Source: Salinibius halmophilus (GTDB lineage: Bacteria > Pseudomonadota > Gammaproteobacteria > Pseudomonadales > Natronospirillaceae). Taken from it: a stretch of 64,000 nucleotides of DNA. The notes under the pieces are model-generated. The model was not told the origin of the DNA. It saw nothing but the letters and a program-made list of their open reading frames with translations, and ran no database searches. The stretch covers positions 182,516-246,515 of the forward strand of contig NZ_QPEP01000002.1 of the NCBI RefSeq assembly GCF_003577475.1. Direction: 5' to 3'. This document shows, piece by piece, positions 44,041-53,751 of the stretch. The position numbers and the translations under genes are program-made. Position 1 is the first letter of the stretch. The number at the start of each line of letters is the position of its first letter.

Positions 44041-45825
44041 CTAGAAGTTATCATCCGCCATTGACGTGAGCGTATCTGGATCACCCAAGATGCCATAACG
44101 ATGGGCACTGCAACGCGGTAACATGCGCTCAAAATAGAAGCGTGCCGTTTTAATTTTGGCTTCGTAGAAGGCTTCTTCGCTATCGCCTTCGGCCAGTTTT
44201 TGATGTGCCACTTGCGCCATGCGGGCCCAGAACCAGCCAAGCAATACATAACCAGCAAACATCATATAGTCATAGGCCGCAGCGCCAACTACGGTGCGGT
44301 CGGTCATGGCTTTCATGCCAAGGGCTTGGGTCATGCTTTCTAGTTCTTTCATCCGCTTGGCAAGCGGTGCAACAAACTCACCCATGGCATAGTCTTGGCT
44401 CATCACTTTCATAGAGCCTTCAATCTCTTTGGCGAGCACTTTAAGCAAGGCGCCGTTACTGCCTAGAATTTTGCGCCCTAGCAGGTCGAGTGATTGAATG
44501 GCCGTAGTGCCTTCATAAATGGTGGAAATGCGGGTATCGCGAACAATTTGCTCCATGCCGTAGTCTTTAACAAAACCAGCGCCACCATGAATTTGCACCC
44601 CGTGGTTAGTGGTTTCTACAGCCAGCTCGGTCAAAAATGCTTTTGCGACTGGTGTAACCACCGACAGCAACTGGTCGGCGGCTTTGGCGTTCTCGCCGCC
44701 TTGGCGGACAATATCAACAAACTGACTGGCGTAGGCCAGCATGGCACGCCCCCCCTCGGCAACGGCTTTTTGGGTAAATAGCATGCGCCGCACATCTGGA
44801 TGCACAATAATTGGGTCGGCTGGTTTGTCTGGCATGGCTGGGCCGTTTAGTGCCCGCATGGCTAGGCGGTCTTTGGCGTATGCCAGTGCACCCTGGTAAC
44901 TTAGTTCAGTAGCCGACACCCCTTGAATAGCGGTGCCAATACGCGCGAAGTTCATAAAGGTAAACATGCAGTTGAGGCCTTTATTTGGTGGCCCGATCAA
45001 CCAGCCTTTGGCTTCGTCGAAGTTTAATACGGCTGTGGCATTACCATGAATGCCCATTTTTTCTTCAATAGAGCCACAAACCACACCATTGCGCTCACCA
45101 ACCTCGCCTGCCTCGTTTGGAACATACTTAGGCACGATAAATAGCGAGATACCCTTGGTGCCCGCCGGCGCATCGGGTAGTCGGGCTAGTACAATGTGCA
45201 CGATGTTGTCGGTCATATCGTGCTCGCCTGCCGAGATATAAATTTTATTGCCGGTAATGGCATAGCTGCCATCGTCGTTGGGTACGGCTTTGGTTTTAAG
45301 TAGGCCTAGGTCTGAGCCACAGTGCGGTTCGGTTAAGCACATGGTGCCCGTCCACTCGCCACTTACAAGTTTTGGCAAATACAGCTGCTGCTGTTCGTCG
45401 GTGCCGTGCTGTTCTAGGGTATTAATGGCGCCATGGCTAAGCCCTGGATACATGGCCCACGCCCAGTTTGCTGCGCCTGCCATTTCGGACACGATATTGG
45501 CGATTGATTCAGGCAGCCCTTGGCCGCCGAACTTTTCTTCAGCTGCCAAAGATGGCCAGCCGCTATCTACCCATTGTTGATAGGCTTCTTTAAAGCCGTC
45601 TGGGGTGGTCACCACGCCGTCATTAAACTTGCACCCCTGCTCGTCTCCCACTGCATTAAGGGGTGACAGTACTTCCTCGCAGAACTTACCGGCTTCTTGC
45701 ACAATGGCATCCACCATATCGCGCGTGGCATCTTCGGCCCCTAGGGCCTGATAGTGCTCTTCACTGTTGAGTAATTCCCACAATACAAACTGATAATCAC
45801 GAATAGGAGCTTTGTAAGCTGGCAT
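44041..45825 (-). CDS. Acyl-CoA dehydrogenase (first of a tandem pair)
   Basis: A 594-residue acyl-CoA dehydrogenase of the DmdC/long form. Motifs parallel its neighbour: GTMCLTEPHCGSDLGLLKTKA, YAITGNKIYISAGEHDMTDN, FMNFARIGTAIQG and the catalytic Glu in ISTIYEGTTAIQSLDLLGRK. The N terminus (YKAPIRDYQFVLWELLN) and C-terminal helical domain are complete. ATG 45825 has GGAGG seven bases upstream, better than the longer frame. It should feed electrons to ETF during beta-oxidation. Exact substrate unknown. Leads a two-gene operon. Confidence 0.92.
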   Translation of the reverse strand: MPAYKAPIRDYQFVLWELLNSEEHYQALGAEDATRDMVDAIVQEAGKFCEEVLSPLNAVGDEQGCKFNDGVVTTPDGFKEAYQQWVDSGWPSLAAEEKFGGQGLPESIANIVSEMAGAANWAWAMYPGLSHGAINTLEQHGTDEQQQLYLPKLVSGEWTGTMCLTEPHCGSDLGLLKTKAVPNDDGSYAITGNKIYISAGEHDMTDNIVHIVLARLPDAPAGTKGISLFIVPKYVPNEAGEVGERNGVVCGSIEEKMGIHGNATAVLNFDEAKGWLIGPPNKGLNCMFTFMNFARIGTAIQGVSATELSYQGALAYAKDRLAMRALNGPAMPDKPADPIIVHPDVRRMLFTQKAVAEGGRAMLAYASQFVDIVRQGGENAKAADQLLSVVTPVAKAFLTELAVETTNHGVQIHGGAGFVKDYGMEQIVRDTRISTIYEGTTAIQSLDLLGRKILGSNGALLKVLAKEIEGSMKVMSQDYAMGEFVAPLAKRMKELESMTQALGMKAMTDRTVVGAAAYDYMMFAGYVLLGWFWARMAQVAHQKLAEGDSEEAFYEAKIKTARFYFERMLPRCSAHRYGILGDPDTLTSMADDNF

Positions 45826-45966
45826 AACGGCCTCCGGGCAACATGTTGTACCTAACATTTGAACAATAGGAGGTGTTTTTTTGATCAGCCCAATTATTTC
45901 AGCAATGTATCATTACCGGAAATAAATTCTCAAATGAACATCAATTAGTGAAAAAAGGGAATCTAT

Positions 45967-46608
45967 CTAGGGCAGTTCGATTGGCTCGGCAGGGCCAACA
46001 AATTTAGCCTGCCTGCCCATTAGGGTGTCTAAAATGGCAACATTGCGCGCCAGCACTTCACGCAGGCGCACTCGGGCATTCCACCACCAGTGTGGCTCGG
46101 CCGCGGCAACGCCTTGGGCTTGCATGCCCACTTGTTCAGCCAGAAAAAGGGCTCTGGGCAGGTGAAAGGGTTGGCTGACGACCAGCATGTGATCTAGGCC
46201 AAATACTTTGTGGGCTCGTTGAACAGAGTCGAGGGTGCGAAAACCGGCATAGTCGAGCACGATGGCAGACTCGGGTACACCTAAGCGCATTAGATCGCGC
46301 TGCATTTGCACAGGTTCGTTATAAGCCAGCGTGCCATTGTCGCCACTTACCAATAATATTTTCACGCGCCCACTTTGGTATAGCTCGGCGGCGCGATTAA
46401 TGCGATTTTGATAATACTGGTTAATACCACCGCCCACTAAGAACTTGCTTGTGCCAAGTACCAGTGCAACATCAGAGGTGAATGGTGTAGGTTGGCCTGA
46501 AGAGGTGATGGCTGGCTGGTAGCGCCACTCAAACCAGCCATCTATGAAAAGCACTGTGAGTAAAGCAACGGTTGTTAAGCGAATTCCCCAAAGTGCTATG
46601 GTTTTCAT
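45967..46608 (-). CDS. sanA: SanA-like DUF218/YdcF envelope protein
   Basis: A 213-residue protein with an N-terminal membrane anchor (ALWGIRLTTVALLTVLFIDGW). The DUF218 domain shows DVALVLGTSKF, NRINRAAELYQSGRVKILLVSGDN, YNEPVQMQRDLMRLGVPESAI, DYAGFRTLDSVQRA and VSQPFHLPRALFLAEQVG. This combination is typical of SanA, linked to envelope barrier function and vancomycin resistance at high temperature. It overlaps the malic enzyme gene by one base (TAATG), suggesting coupling, though the two functions are unrelated. Confidence 0.88.
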   Translation of the reverse strand: MKTIALWGIRLTTVALLTVLFIDGWFEWRYQPAITSSGQPTPFTSDVALVLGTSKFLVGGGINQYYQNRINRAAELYQSGRVKILLVSGDNGTLAYNEPVQMQRDLMRLGVPESAIVLDYAGFRTLDSVQRAHKVFGLDHMLVVSQPFHLPRALFLAEQVGMQAQGVAAAEPHWWWNARVRLREVLARNVAILDTLMGRQAKFVGPAEPIELP

Positions 46609-47849
46609 TATTCTCGATATTTTTCCGGCAATGGCGCACGCGCCGCACCGGTTTCCTGAGCCGAGCGCGCTACTGCACCTGCAACAACTTTCAATAAACG
46701 AGCATCTAATGGCTTGGGAATAATATAGGTAGGACCAAACGCCATTTGCTCAACGCCGTAGGCGACCTTAACCTCTTCTGGTACATCTTGTCGAGCCAAA
46801 TCGGCTAACGCCCTGGCAGCAGCTAGCTTCATGTCGTCGTTAATTTCCTTGGCACGTACATCCAAAGCACCACGGAAGATAAACGGGAAGCCGAGCACAT
46901 TGTTTACTTGGTTCGGGTAATCTGAGCGGCCAGTGGCCATAATCAAATCATCACGGGTTGCCATGGCAACGTCGTAAGCAATTTCTGGATCGGGGTTAGA
47001 GCAGGCAAACACGATTGGTCGGTTGGCCATGGTGTTGAGCTGCTCGGCTGTAAGCAGGTCTGGTCCAGACAAGCCTAAAAATACGTCGGCACCGGCAATG
47101 GCGTCGTCTAGCGTGCGCTTAGTGGTTTCGTTGGCAAACTCTGCTTTGTAAACGCTTAGGTCGGCTCGGCCGGTGTGAATGACACCTTTGCGGTCGAGCA
47201 TATAGATGTTTTCTTTTTTCATTCCCGCTAGTACTAATAAGCGACAGCAAGAAATAGCTGCCGCGCCAGCACCCAAGCAGACCAACTTGGCGTTTTCAAT
47301 TTTTTTGTTTTGCAACTCAAGCGCATTGAGCATGCCAGCCAGGGTAACAATAGCAGTACCGTGCTGGTCATCGTGGAAAACCGGAATATCGCACAACGCT
47401 TTTAAGCGCTTTTCAATTTCAAAGCACTCTGGCGCTTTAATGTCTTCCAAGTTGATGCCACCATAGGTTTTATGGATCAGCTCAACGGTGCGCACAAACT
47501 CATCGACGTCTTCGGTTTCTACTTCTACATCTATCGAATCGACGTTGGCGAAACGCTTAAATAACAGTGACTTACCCTCCATCACTGGTTTAGACGCCAG
47601 CGCCCCTAGGTTACCTAAACCTAAAATGGCTGAGCCGTTGGAAATGACCGCCACAAGGTTACCTTTCATTGTATATTTGAAAGCATTTTCTTCATCGGCA
47701 GCAATTTCTTTTACTGGTGCCGCTACACCAGGCGAATAGGCCAAGGCTAAGTCATGTGATGTGGCCGTAGGTGTGGTAATTTCAATCGTTAGTTTGCCGG
47801 GTGTTGGTTCGGCATGATAATGGAGCGCTTCTTTATTTAGATCCGACAT
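46608..47849 (-). CDS. maeB: Malic enzyme, short form without PTA domain
   Basis: A 413-residue malic enzyme that decarboxylates malate to pyruvate with NAD(P). Domains: LALAYSPGVAAPVKEI, VAVISNGSAILGLGNLG, catalytic ALLFKRF and NLEDIKAPECFEIE, DDQHGTA, the Rossmann motif LVCLGAGAAAISC and ACSNPDPEI. The catalytic domains are those of MaeB-type enzymes, but the phosphotransacetylase-like domain that follows in the 750-residue form is absent, with no sign of truncation. AGGATGAC precedes the ATG. A perfect inverted repeat (ATTGTAA / TTACAAT) lies about 260 bp upstream at 48108-48128. Confidence 0.93.
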   Translation of the reverse strand: MSDLNKEALHYHAEPTPGKLTIEITTPTATSHDLALAYSPGVAAPVKEIAADEENAFKYTMKGNLVAVISNGSAILGLGNLGALASKPVMEGKSLLFKRFANVDSIDVEVETEDVDEFVRTVELIHKTYGGINLEDIKAPECFEIEKRLKALCDIPVFHDDQHGTAIVTLAGMLNALELQNKKIENAKLVCLGAGAAAISCCRLLVLAGMKKENIYMLDRKGVIHTGRADLSVYKAEFANETTKRTLDDAIAGADVFLGLSGPDLLTAEQLNTMANRPIVFACSNPDPEIAYDVAMATRDDLIMATGRSDYPNQVNNVLGFPFIFRGALDVRAKEINDDMKLAAARALADLARQDVPEEVKVAYGVEQMAFGPTYIIPKPLDARLLKVVAGAVARSAQETGAARAPLPEKYRE

Positions 47850-48107
47850 AATGTCATCCTAGTTCTGGCTCGCCTAGCGGAACCTTAAACTCGTGCGTTA
47901 TTAAACAGCCAGAGCTTTGCCGAGTTTTGTAGGCTCCTTTTACATTGCGATATGTGTAACAAACAGAAAATTGGCCTTTTATTGGCCATACGACTTAGGC
48001 TAGTGCAAAGTTTGCAAAATGAGCGACTTAATTACATTAAGTAACAACTCAACAACCTTATCAATGCTGCAAATTGCGGCTTTTCTGCAAAGGAGAGAGG
48101 GTTGAGT

Positions 48108-48128
48108 ATTGTAATGAAGCGTTACAAT
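48108..48128. promoter_or_regulatory. Inverted repeat in the maeB-rpmE gap
   Basis: ATTGTAA / TTACAAT, 7-bp arms with a 7-nt spacer, in the 340-bp region between maeB and rpmE. The region otherwise holds an AT-rich stretch, a TGGCC...GGCCA hairpin near 47.97 kb and the rpmE terminator. The repeat looks like a dimer binding site, but the regulator is unknown. Confidence 0.4.
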
Positions 48129-48146
48129 TAGGCGAGAGGGAAAACA

Positions 48147-48174
48147 AAAAAAGCGCCATGAAAGGCGCTTTTTA
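48147..48174 (-). terminator. Terminator of rpmE
   Basis: Stem AAAAAGCGCC / GGCGCTTTTT with loop ATGAAA lies about 18 bp past the rpmE stop. On the minus strand it ends in a T-run, so it fits as the rpmE terminator. Confidence 0.85.
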
Positions 48175-48191
48175 TTGACTTAGGTCGACTA

Positions 48192-48410
48192 TTACTTAGA
48201 AGACAGCTTACGAGCGCCGAAACGCTTGTTGAAGCGATCAACACGGCCGCCAGAGTCAACAATTTTCTGCTTACCAGTGTAGAACGGGTGGCACTGAGAG
48301 CATACGTCTAGTGACATGTCTGAACCCTTGGTAGAGCGAGTTTTGATTTCGTTACCGCAAGAACACTTTGCAGTAATTTCATTGTATTCTGGGTGGATAC
48401 CTTTTTGCAT
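48192..48410 (-). CDS. rpmE: 50S ribosomal protein L31
   Basis: A 72-residue L31 of the zinc-binding C+ type, with CSCG and CSQCH forming the four-cysteine site. MQKGIHPEY and [13 protein letters not shown] are the conserved ends. The longer frame to 48491 is not used because homologues begin at MQKGIHP. Zinc-starved cells often swap C+ L31 for a C- paralogue; none is seen here. It is transcribed away from priA, from the shared upstream gap. Confidence 0.96.
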   Translation of the reverse strand: MQKGIHPEYNEITAKCSCGNEIKTRSTKGSDMSLDVCSQCHPFYTGKQKIVDSGGRVDRFNKRFGARKLSSK

Positions 48411-48542
48411 TAGAATGCTCCTATTCGTGACGCCGCTACCAAATGCACTTTGCTTTGGCACCGCATCGGTTCTGACTGAGATATCAGTCATTGGTTACAA
48501 GGCGGCGGATTTTATCAGCTTTCAACTAATAGACAAAGTATT

Positions 48543-50702
48543 TTGACTTCAACCATTGCAGAAATTTCGATCAATCGACCTTTGTTCCAAAGCTTCGATT
48601 ACCTAGCCCCCAGCGACGTTCAGGTAGGTCAACGGGTCGTCATCCCTTATGGGCGCGGCAATCAAACCCTTGTTGGGGTCATTACGGGGCTAGTAGATGA
48701 ATCAAAGTTTTCACGGTTGAAGCATGTACAGCAGGTCCTCGACCCAGAGCCGGTGTTTTCAACCCAACAGCTAGCGCTCGCGAGGTGGATTGCCAACTAT
48801 TACCAGCAAGCCTTGGGCGAAGTATTGTTTGCCATGCTGCCAAATCGCTTGCGCCAAGATAACTCTAGCGAACCCAACCAGAGTACTTACCTAAAACTTT
48901 GCCAGCATGAAAACGTACCCGGCAGTAAACAGAAGCGCTTGCTGGATTTACTTGCAGAAAGTGATGGCCAGCAGCTTTCCATGTCGGAAGTTCGGCTCAA
49001 CGGATTTACCACCCAAACCATTAACAGCTTAATTAAACGAGCCTGCATTGAGCGCCTTAAGCTAGATGATGAACCCAGTGTATGGCACGGCGAGCAACAA
49101 GAGAAATTAACGCCATCACGCGAACAGGCGACAGTACTGAACGACATTAAGTTAGAACAACCAGGCTGCCACCTTTTATACGGCGTTACCGGCAGTGGTA
49201 AAACCGAGGTGTATTTGCAGCTTATTGAGCGCTGCTTGGCAGCCGGAAAACAAGCACTGGTGTTAATTCCAGAAATTGGCCTAACCCCACAAACGGTGCG
49301 CCGATTTCAACAGCGATTTGCCCGCCCGATTGCTGTATTGCATTCAGGCCTGAGCGATAGTGAGCGCTTAAACCAGTGGTTATTTGTTAAACACAACAAG
49401 GTAGACATTGTACTAGGCACGCGCTCGGCAGTGTTCGCACCACTGGCCAACCTTGGCTTGGTAATCGTTGACGAGGAACACGACACCTCATACAAGCAGC
49501 AAGATGGCATTCGCTATCAAGCCCGTGATGTGGCCATTAAGCGTGCATTTGATGATGGCATACCAGTGTTGCTAGGTTCAGCTACGCCAAGCTTAGAAAG
49601 CTTAAACAATGCTTGGTCAGGAAAGTTTCACTGGCACCAGCTAACTGAACGCACTGGTCGCGCGCAAATTCCTAATATCGAAATGGTTGATATGCGCCAC
49701 GCTCAGCTGACCGCTGGGTTAGCAGAGCGAACGCTAAAGCGTATGCAGCAACACCTCGCAGATGGCAATCAAGTGATGGTGTTTTTAAATCGCCGTGGCT
49801 GGGCACCAAGTGTGATGTGCCAAAGTTGTGGCTGGCTCGCCGACTGCCCTAATTGCGATGCACGCTTGGTACTGCATCAACACAGTAGCCAATTAAAGTG
49901 CCACCATTGCGGCTGGCAACACCCAAAACCGCAACATTGCCCATCTTGCCAAAGCCCGGAGCTTGTTGGCCTAGGGCTGGGCACCGAGAAGCAAACCGAT
50001 ATATTAGAACAGCAGTTTGCCAACACACCTATTATTCGCATCGATCGCGACACAGCAAACCAACCAGGTGGCATAGCCAAGCTACTGGCCGATGTACCCG
50101 AGAAGGGGCCGGCGTTAATTGTGGGCACACAAATGCTGGCCAAGGGCCACCATATTCCCAATATTACTTTAGTCGTGGTCACCGATGGCGATGCTGGTTT
50201 TTGGGGCGTTGACTACCGTGCTAGCGAGCGTATGGCGCAGCTATTAACACAGGTGGCTGGCCGCTCCGGGCGTGGCGAGCGCCATGGTGAAGTATTAGTC
50301 CAGTCACGCTACCCTGAGCACCCGTTTTTCAGCCAGCTAATCAACTTTGGTTATTTGGGCAGTGCCCGCCATTGGCTAAATGAGCGCCAGCAAGCATTGC
50401 TGCCACCCTATCACTCGCACGCCATCATTCGCTGCGACGCACCACATGACTGGCAAGCTGCACAAGTTTTGCGCCAGTTGGTCGCTCAGTTAACCGAGGC
50501 ACAAGTGAACATTCGCGTACTTGGCCCAGTACCGGCTACCATGGCAAAACGAGCCAAATTATACCGCCAGCTTTTGCACTTCCATGCTGAGTCGCGCAGC
50601 GAACTAAACCGTTGGTTACGCTACTGCCGCACATTGTTACAAAACATGGACACGAAGCAAGCAAGCTGGCGCATAGATGTAGACCCAATAGATGTTGGCT
50701 AA
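48543..50702 (+). CDS. priA: Primosomal protein N' (replication restart helicase PriA)
   Basis: A 719-residue DNA helicase that reloads the replisome at stalled forks. An N-terminal DNA-binding domain (RPLFQSFDYLAP, GQRVVIPYGRG) is followed by the helicase: Walker A GVTGSGKT, ALVLIPEIGLTPQT, DEEH, GSATPSLES and TQMLAKGHHIPNITLV. Eight cysteines in CQSCGWLADCPNC and CHHCGW/CPSC bind two zinc ions. The start is TTG 48543, since no ATG or GTG lies near the conserved N terminus and other starts are absent. Position beside rpmE and before the FtsN-like gene is typical of gammaproteobacteria. Confidence 0.95.
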   Translation: MTSTIAEISINRPLFQSFDYLAPSDVQVGQRVVIPYGRGNQTLVGVITGLVDESKFSRLKHVQQVLDPEPVFSTQQLALARWIANYYQQALGEVLFAMLPNRLRQDNSSEPNQSTYLKLCQHENVPGSKQKRLLDLLAESDGQQLSMSEVRLNGFTTQTINSLIKRACIERLKLDDEPSVWHGEQQEKLTPSREQATVLNDIKLEQPGCHLLYGVTGSGKTEVYLQLIERCLAAGKQALVLIPEIGLTPQTVRRFQQRFARPIAVLHSGLSDSERLNQWLFVKHNKVDIVLGTRSAVFAPLANLGLVIVDEEHDTSYKQQDGIRYQARDVAIKRAFDDGIPVLLGSATPSLESLNNAWSGKFHWHQLTERTGRAQIPNIEMVDMRHAQLTAGLAERTLKRMQQHLADGNQVMVFLNRRGWAPSVMCQSCGWLADCPNCDARLVLHQHSSQLKCHHCGWQHPKPQHCPSCQSPELVGLGLGTEKQTDILEQQFANTPIIRIDRDTANQPGGIAKLLADVPEKGPALIVGTQMLAKGHHIPNITLVVVTDGDAGFWGVDYRASERMAQLLTQVAGRSGRGERHGEVLVQSRYPEHPFFSQLINFGYLGSARHWLNERQQALLPPYHSHAIIRCDAPHDWQAAQVLRQLVAQLTEAQVNIRVLGPVPATMAKRAKLYRQLLHFHAESRSELNRWLRYCRTLLQNMDTKQASWRIDVDPIDVG

Positions 50703-50764
50703 ATCTCATTTTTGCGCCAAAATAAGAACATACTGTGAAGTTGTTCATACTAAGGAAGTGAACC

Positions 50765-51361
50765 TTGCCTCGTGATTTCGCTCAAGCACCACCCCCAATC
50801 ATGCCGCACAAGCGGTCGCGTGGTGGTGGCACTTTATCTGCTTTAATTGCAATTATTGTATTGTTGGCCGTTGCGGGTGGCTGGTATTTGTACCAGAACA
50901 CGCCAGAGCGCCCTACCGCGCCGGTTAGCGTAGCGCCTAAACCCGAGGTGAAAGAAGCGGATATAACCGCGGTGCAAGCACCCGTAGAAAAGTTAAGCGA
51001 AGAACAAAAGCAAGAACGTGATATCGAGTTAAGCTTTTACCAAGTATTAAAAGACGAAGAGGTAGATGTTAACAAGATTCAGGTGACCAATACGACAAGC
51101 GCCACAGAAGCCAAACCTGCCGATACACGCAAGTGGTTGGTGCAAGCTGGGTCTTTTCGCAATCAAGCCGATGCCGACCGGATGCGCGCCGAGTTACTGC
51201 TTAACGGCTTAACTGAAACAACGGTCGATGCTATCAACACCGATAACGGCGAGTGGTTCCGTGTAGTGGTAGGCCCCCTTGATAACCGCTCACGCGCCAA
51301 CTCGGTTAAAGACCGTTTGGTTGAGCTCGACATCCAACCGCTTACCAGGCGGGTACCTTAA
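50765..51361 (+). CDS. ftsN: SPOR-domain cell-division protein (FtsN-like)
   Basis: A 198-residue inner-membrane protein. A short cytoplasmic N terminus with basic PHKRSRG, one membrane helix (LSALIAIIVLLAVAGGWYLY, about 24-43), a Pro/Lys/Glu-rich periplasmic stretch, and a C-terminal SPOR domain (WLVQAGSFRNQADADRMRAELLL, WFRVVVGPLDNRSRANSVK). FtsN binds denuded peptidoglycan and activates septal synthesis. It starts at TTG 50765 behind AAGGAAGTG. priA-ftsN-hslVU order is common, though argS, often between, is missing here. Confidence 0.9.
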   Translation: MPRDFAQAPPPIMPHKRSRGGGTLSALIAIIVLLAVAGGWYLYQNTPERPTAPVSVAPKPEVKEADITAVQAPVEKLSEEQKQERDIELSFYQVLKDEEVDVNKIQVTNTTSATEAKPADTRKWLVQAGSFRNQADADRMRAELLLNGLTETTVDAINTDNGEWFRVVVGPLDNRSRANSVKDRLVELDIQPLTRRVP

Positions 51362-51378
51362 CCGAGTACCCTAGCCAA

Positions 51379-51406
51379 GGTTGAAAAGCCAAAGCATCCC
51401 CCCAAT
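51379..51406 (+). promoter_or_regulatory. Sigma-32 (heat-shock)-type promoter of hslVU
   Basis: GGTTGAAA at 51379-51386 and CCCCAAT at 51400-51406, with a 13-nt spacer. This fits CTTGAAA-N11-16-CCCCATNT closely, and the -10 box lies 29 bp before the hslV start codon. HslVU is a known RpoH target. Confidence 0.78.
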
Positions 51407-51435
51407 AACTAGGTCATAGTCAAGAGGAATAGATT

Positions 51436-51963
51436 ATGACCACGATTGTATGTGTGCGTAAGGGTGACGAAGTTGCCCTTGGCGGTGATGGCCAGGTATC
51501 ACTTGGCCAAACAGTCATGAAGAGCAATGCTCGTAAAGTTCGCCGCCTTTACCAAGGCCAAGTAGTGGCCGGATTTGCTGGCGCCACGGCCGATGCCTTT
51601 ACCTTATTCGAAAAGTTCGAAAGCCATTTGCAGAAACACTCAGGCCACCTTACCCGCTCGGCTGTCGAGCTAGCCAAAGAGTGGCGCTCGGACCGTGCTT
51701 TGCGCAAACTTGAAGCCATGCTTATTGTCGCCGATGCCGAAACCTCACTCGTCATCAGTGGTACGGGCGATGTCGTAGAACCAGAATATGGCGTACTTGC
51801 GATTGGCTCTGGTGGCAACTTTGCCTTAGCTGCTGCGCGCGCTCTATATGACAATACTGACTTGTCTGCGACAGACATTGTGCACAAGTCACTCACCATT
51901 GCTGGCGACATCTGCGTATACAGCAACCATAACCACAACGTTGAAACGCTATCTGCTAAGTAA
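51436..51963 (+). CDS. hslV: ATP-dependent protease subunit HslV
   Basis: The 175-residue proteolytic subunit of HslVU. The N-terminal threonine nucleophile follows the initiator Met ([20 protein letters not shown]), and [22 protein letters not shown] is the usual later segment. Full length. A ribosome site AGAGGAA lies 8-10 bp upstream. Forms hexameric rings capped by HslU, whose gene starts 10 bp after this stop. Confidence 0.97.
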   Translation: MTTIVCVRKGDEVALGGDGQVSLGQTVMKSNARKVRRLYQGQVVAGFAGATADAFTLFEKFESHLQKHSGHLTRSAVELAKEWRSDRALRKLEAMLIVADAETSLVISGTGDVVEPEYGVLAIGSGGNFALAAARALYDNTDLSATDIVHKSLTIAGDICVYSNHNHNVETLSAK

Positions 51964-51973
51964 GGCTTTTATT

Positions 51974-53293
51974 ATGTCGATGACGCCAAGAGAAATTGTA
52001 CACAGTCTGGATAAACATATTATTGGGCAAGACAGCGCTAAACGTGCCGTTGCGGTTGCAATGCGTAACCGCTGGCGCCGTATGCAGTTGCCAGAACATC
52101 AGCGCGAAGAAATTAGCCCAAAGAACATTTTGATGATTGGCCCAACCGGCGTGGGTAAAACCGAAATTGCTCGCCGCCTAGCCAAGCTTGCTAATGCGCC
52201 GTTTATCAAAGTAGAAGCGACAAAGTTTACTGAAGTCGGCTACGTTGGCCGTGATGTGGAAACCATTATTCGCGACCTAGTAGAAACGTCGGTTAAAATG
52301 TTCCGCGAGCAAGCCATCAGCAAAAATAAACATCGCGCCGAAGATGCTGCCGAGGAACGTGTGCTTGATGCGCTACTACCACCAGCTCGCGATGCTGAAG
52401 AGACTGCCGACAGCACCACACGCCAAGTGTTTCGCAAAAAGCTGCGCCAAGGCGAGCTCGATGATAAAGAAATTGAGATCGAGATTTCAAAAGCGCCAGC
52501 GGGTGTGGAAATTATGACCCCACCGGGCATGGAAGAAATGGCGTCGCAGCTGCAAAACATGTTTTCTTCTATGGGGCGCGATAAAAAAGAATCTCAGAAA
52601 CTGAAAGTGAAAGATGCGCTGAAGTTATTGGTTGAAGAAGAAGCAGCCAAACTAGTCAACGAGGATGACATTAAGTCACAAGCGGTTGAGGCTGCCGAAC
52701 AAAACGGCGTAGTGTTTATTGATGAGATCGACAAAATTGCTAAAAACGACAACCGTGGCGGTGGCGACGTATCGCGAGAAGGCGTTCAGCGCGACCTATT
52801 GCCACTGATTGAAGGGGCTACCGTTAATACCAAATACGGTCAAATCAAAACCGACCATATTTTGTTTATTGCTTCAGGCGCTTTTCACTTTTCTAAGCCA
52901 AGCGACCTTATTCCAGAACTACAAGGCCGCTTACCAATTCGAGTGGAACTGTCAGCACTTACGCCAGGTGATTTTGAGAAGATTCTTGCCGCCACAGAGT
53001 TTAGCTTGGTGGAGCAGTATAAAGCCTTGTTGAGCACAGAAGGCCTAAACGTCAACTTCACTGACGATGGTATCAGCAAGGTCGCCGAGATTGCGTTTAG
53101 CGTCAACGAGAAGACCGAGAACATTGGTGCTCGCCGCTTGCACACGCTACTTGAGCGTCTGTTAGAGGAAGTCTCTTACGATGCGTCGGAATTGGCCAGT
53201 AACTCACCTGATCTGACCATTGATGCTGCTTTTGTTAGCAAACGCCTAAACGATGTTGCCCAAGATGAAGACTTGAGTCATTTTATTCTTTAA
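51974..53293 (+). CDS. hslU: HslU ATPase subunit
   Basis: A 439-residue AAA+ unfoldase feeding Hsl[36 protein letters not shown], Walker [18 protein letters not shown], pore-loop VGYVGRDV, Walker [30 protein letters not shown] sensor-1 region and the C-terminal SHFILp-like end SHFIL used to dock on HslV. The frame is open 126 bases upstream inside hslV, but ATG 51974 starts at the conserved N terminus. Co-transcribed with hslV. Confidence 0.97.
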   Translation: MSMTPREIVHSLDKHIIGQDSAKRAVAVAMRNRWRRMQLPEHQREEISPKNILMIGPTGVGKTEIARRLAKLANAPFIKVEATKFTEVGYVGRDVETIIRDLVETSVKMFREQAISKNKHRAEDAAEERVLDALLPPARDAEETADSTTRQVFRKKLRQGELDDKEIEIEISKAPAGVEIMTPPGMEEMASQLQNMFSSMGRDKKESQKLKVKDALKLLVEEEAAKLVNEDDIKSQAVEAAEQNGVVFIDEIDKIAKNDNRGGGDVSREGVQRDLLPLIEGATVNTKYGQIKTDHILFIASGAFHFSKPSDLIPELQGRLPIRVELSALTPGDFEKILAATEFSLVEQYKALLSTEGLNVNFTDDGISKVAEIAFSVNEKTENIGARRLHTLLERLLEEVSYDASELASNSPDLTIDAAFVSKRLNDVAQDEDLSHFIL

Positions 53294-53332
53294 GTGACCA
53301 TGCCACGGCAAAGCTGGCGAGCGCCAGCTTTG

Positions 53333-53713
53333 TTATCGATTACGCTTACTGTAACCAAGCCAGGTTACTTTGAATAACCCTCGCGTGAGCGCATTCAACT
53401 CATCAAGTTCAAATAACTCATCCTGCAAACGTTCGGTTAAGCGCGCTGCAACATTGGCATAAACACTGGCACTTTCTGCTTGCTCGTCCGGGTCGGGTGA
53501 TGGGAACACCCAGACACATCGATTTACTAAGAAATCAATCGCTTCTTGGCGGCTATCAAACCAAGCAACATGCGGTAACTGCTTGGCGTCGTTTGGGTTA
53601 TCGGAGTGCACCGAAATGCCCCAACTGTTCTTAGTTTGTGGATTCTCTACCGCGGCAATCATTGCCTTGGTAGCCATCAATAATTTCTGAGCGTAATTCG
53701 CTACTTCTGGCAT
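53333..53713 (-). CDS. Hypothetical protein near ubiV
   Basis: A 126-residue acidic, soluble protein: MPEVANYAQKLLMATKAMIAA, a WGISVHS stretch, HVAWFDSRQEAIDFLVNRCVWVFPSPDPDEQAE, and LTERLQDELFELDELNALTRG. No membrane segment or catalytic motif is recognised. GAGGGAAG directly precedes the ATG, and the codon pattern is coding. The gene lies 38 bp after the ubiV stop on the same strand, so it may belong to the ubiquinone gene set, but no function can be assigned. Confidence 0.75.
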   Translation of the reverse strand: MPEVANYAQKLLMATKAMIAAVENPQTKNSWGISVHSDNPNDAKQLPHVAWFDSRQEAIDFLVNRCVWVFPSPDPDEQAESASVYANVAARLTERLQDELFELDELNALTRGLFKVTWLGYSKRNR

Positions 53714-53751
53714 ACTTCCCTCTACCCCAGTATCTGGCGTAAATCTTTGTT

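Noticed and set aside
51848-51973. hslU beginning inside hslV
   Set aside because: The open frame extends into hslV, but the conserved HslU N terminus starts at ATG 51974.
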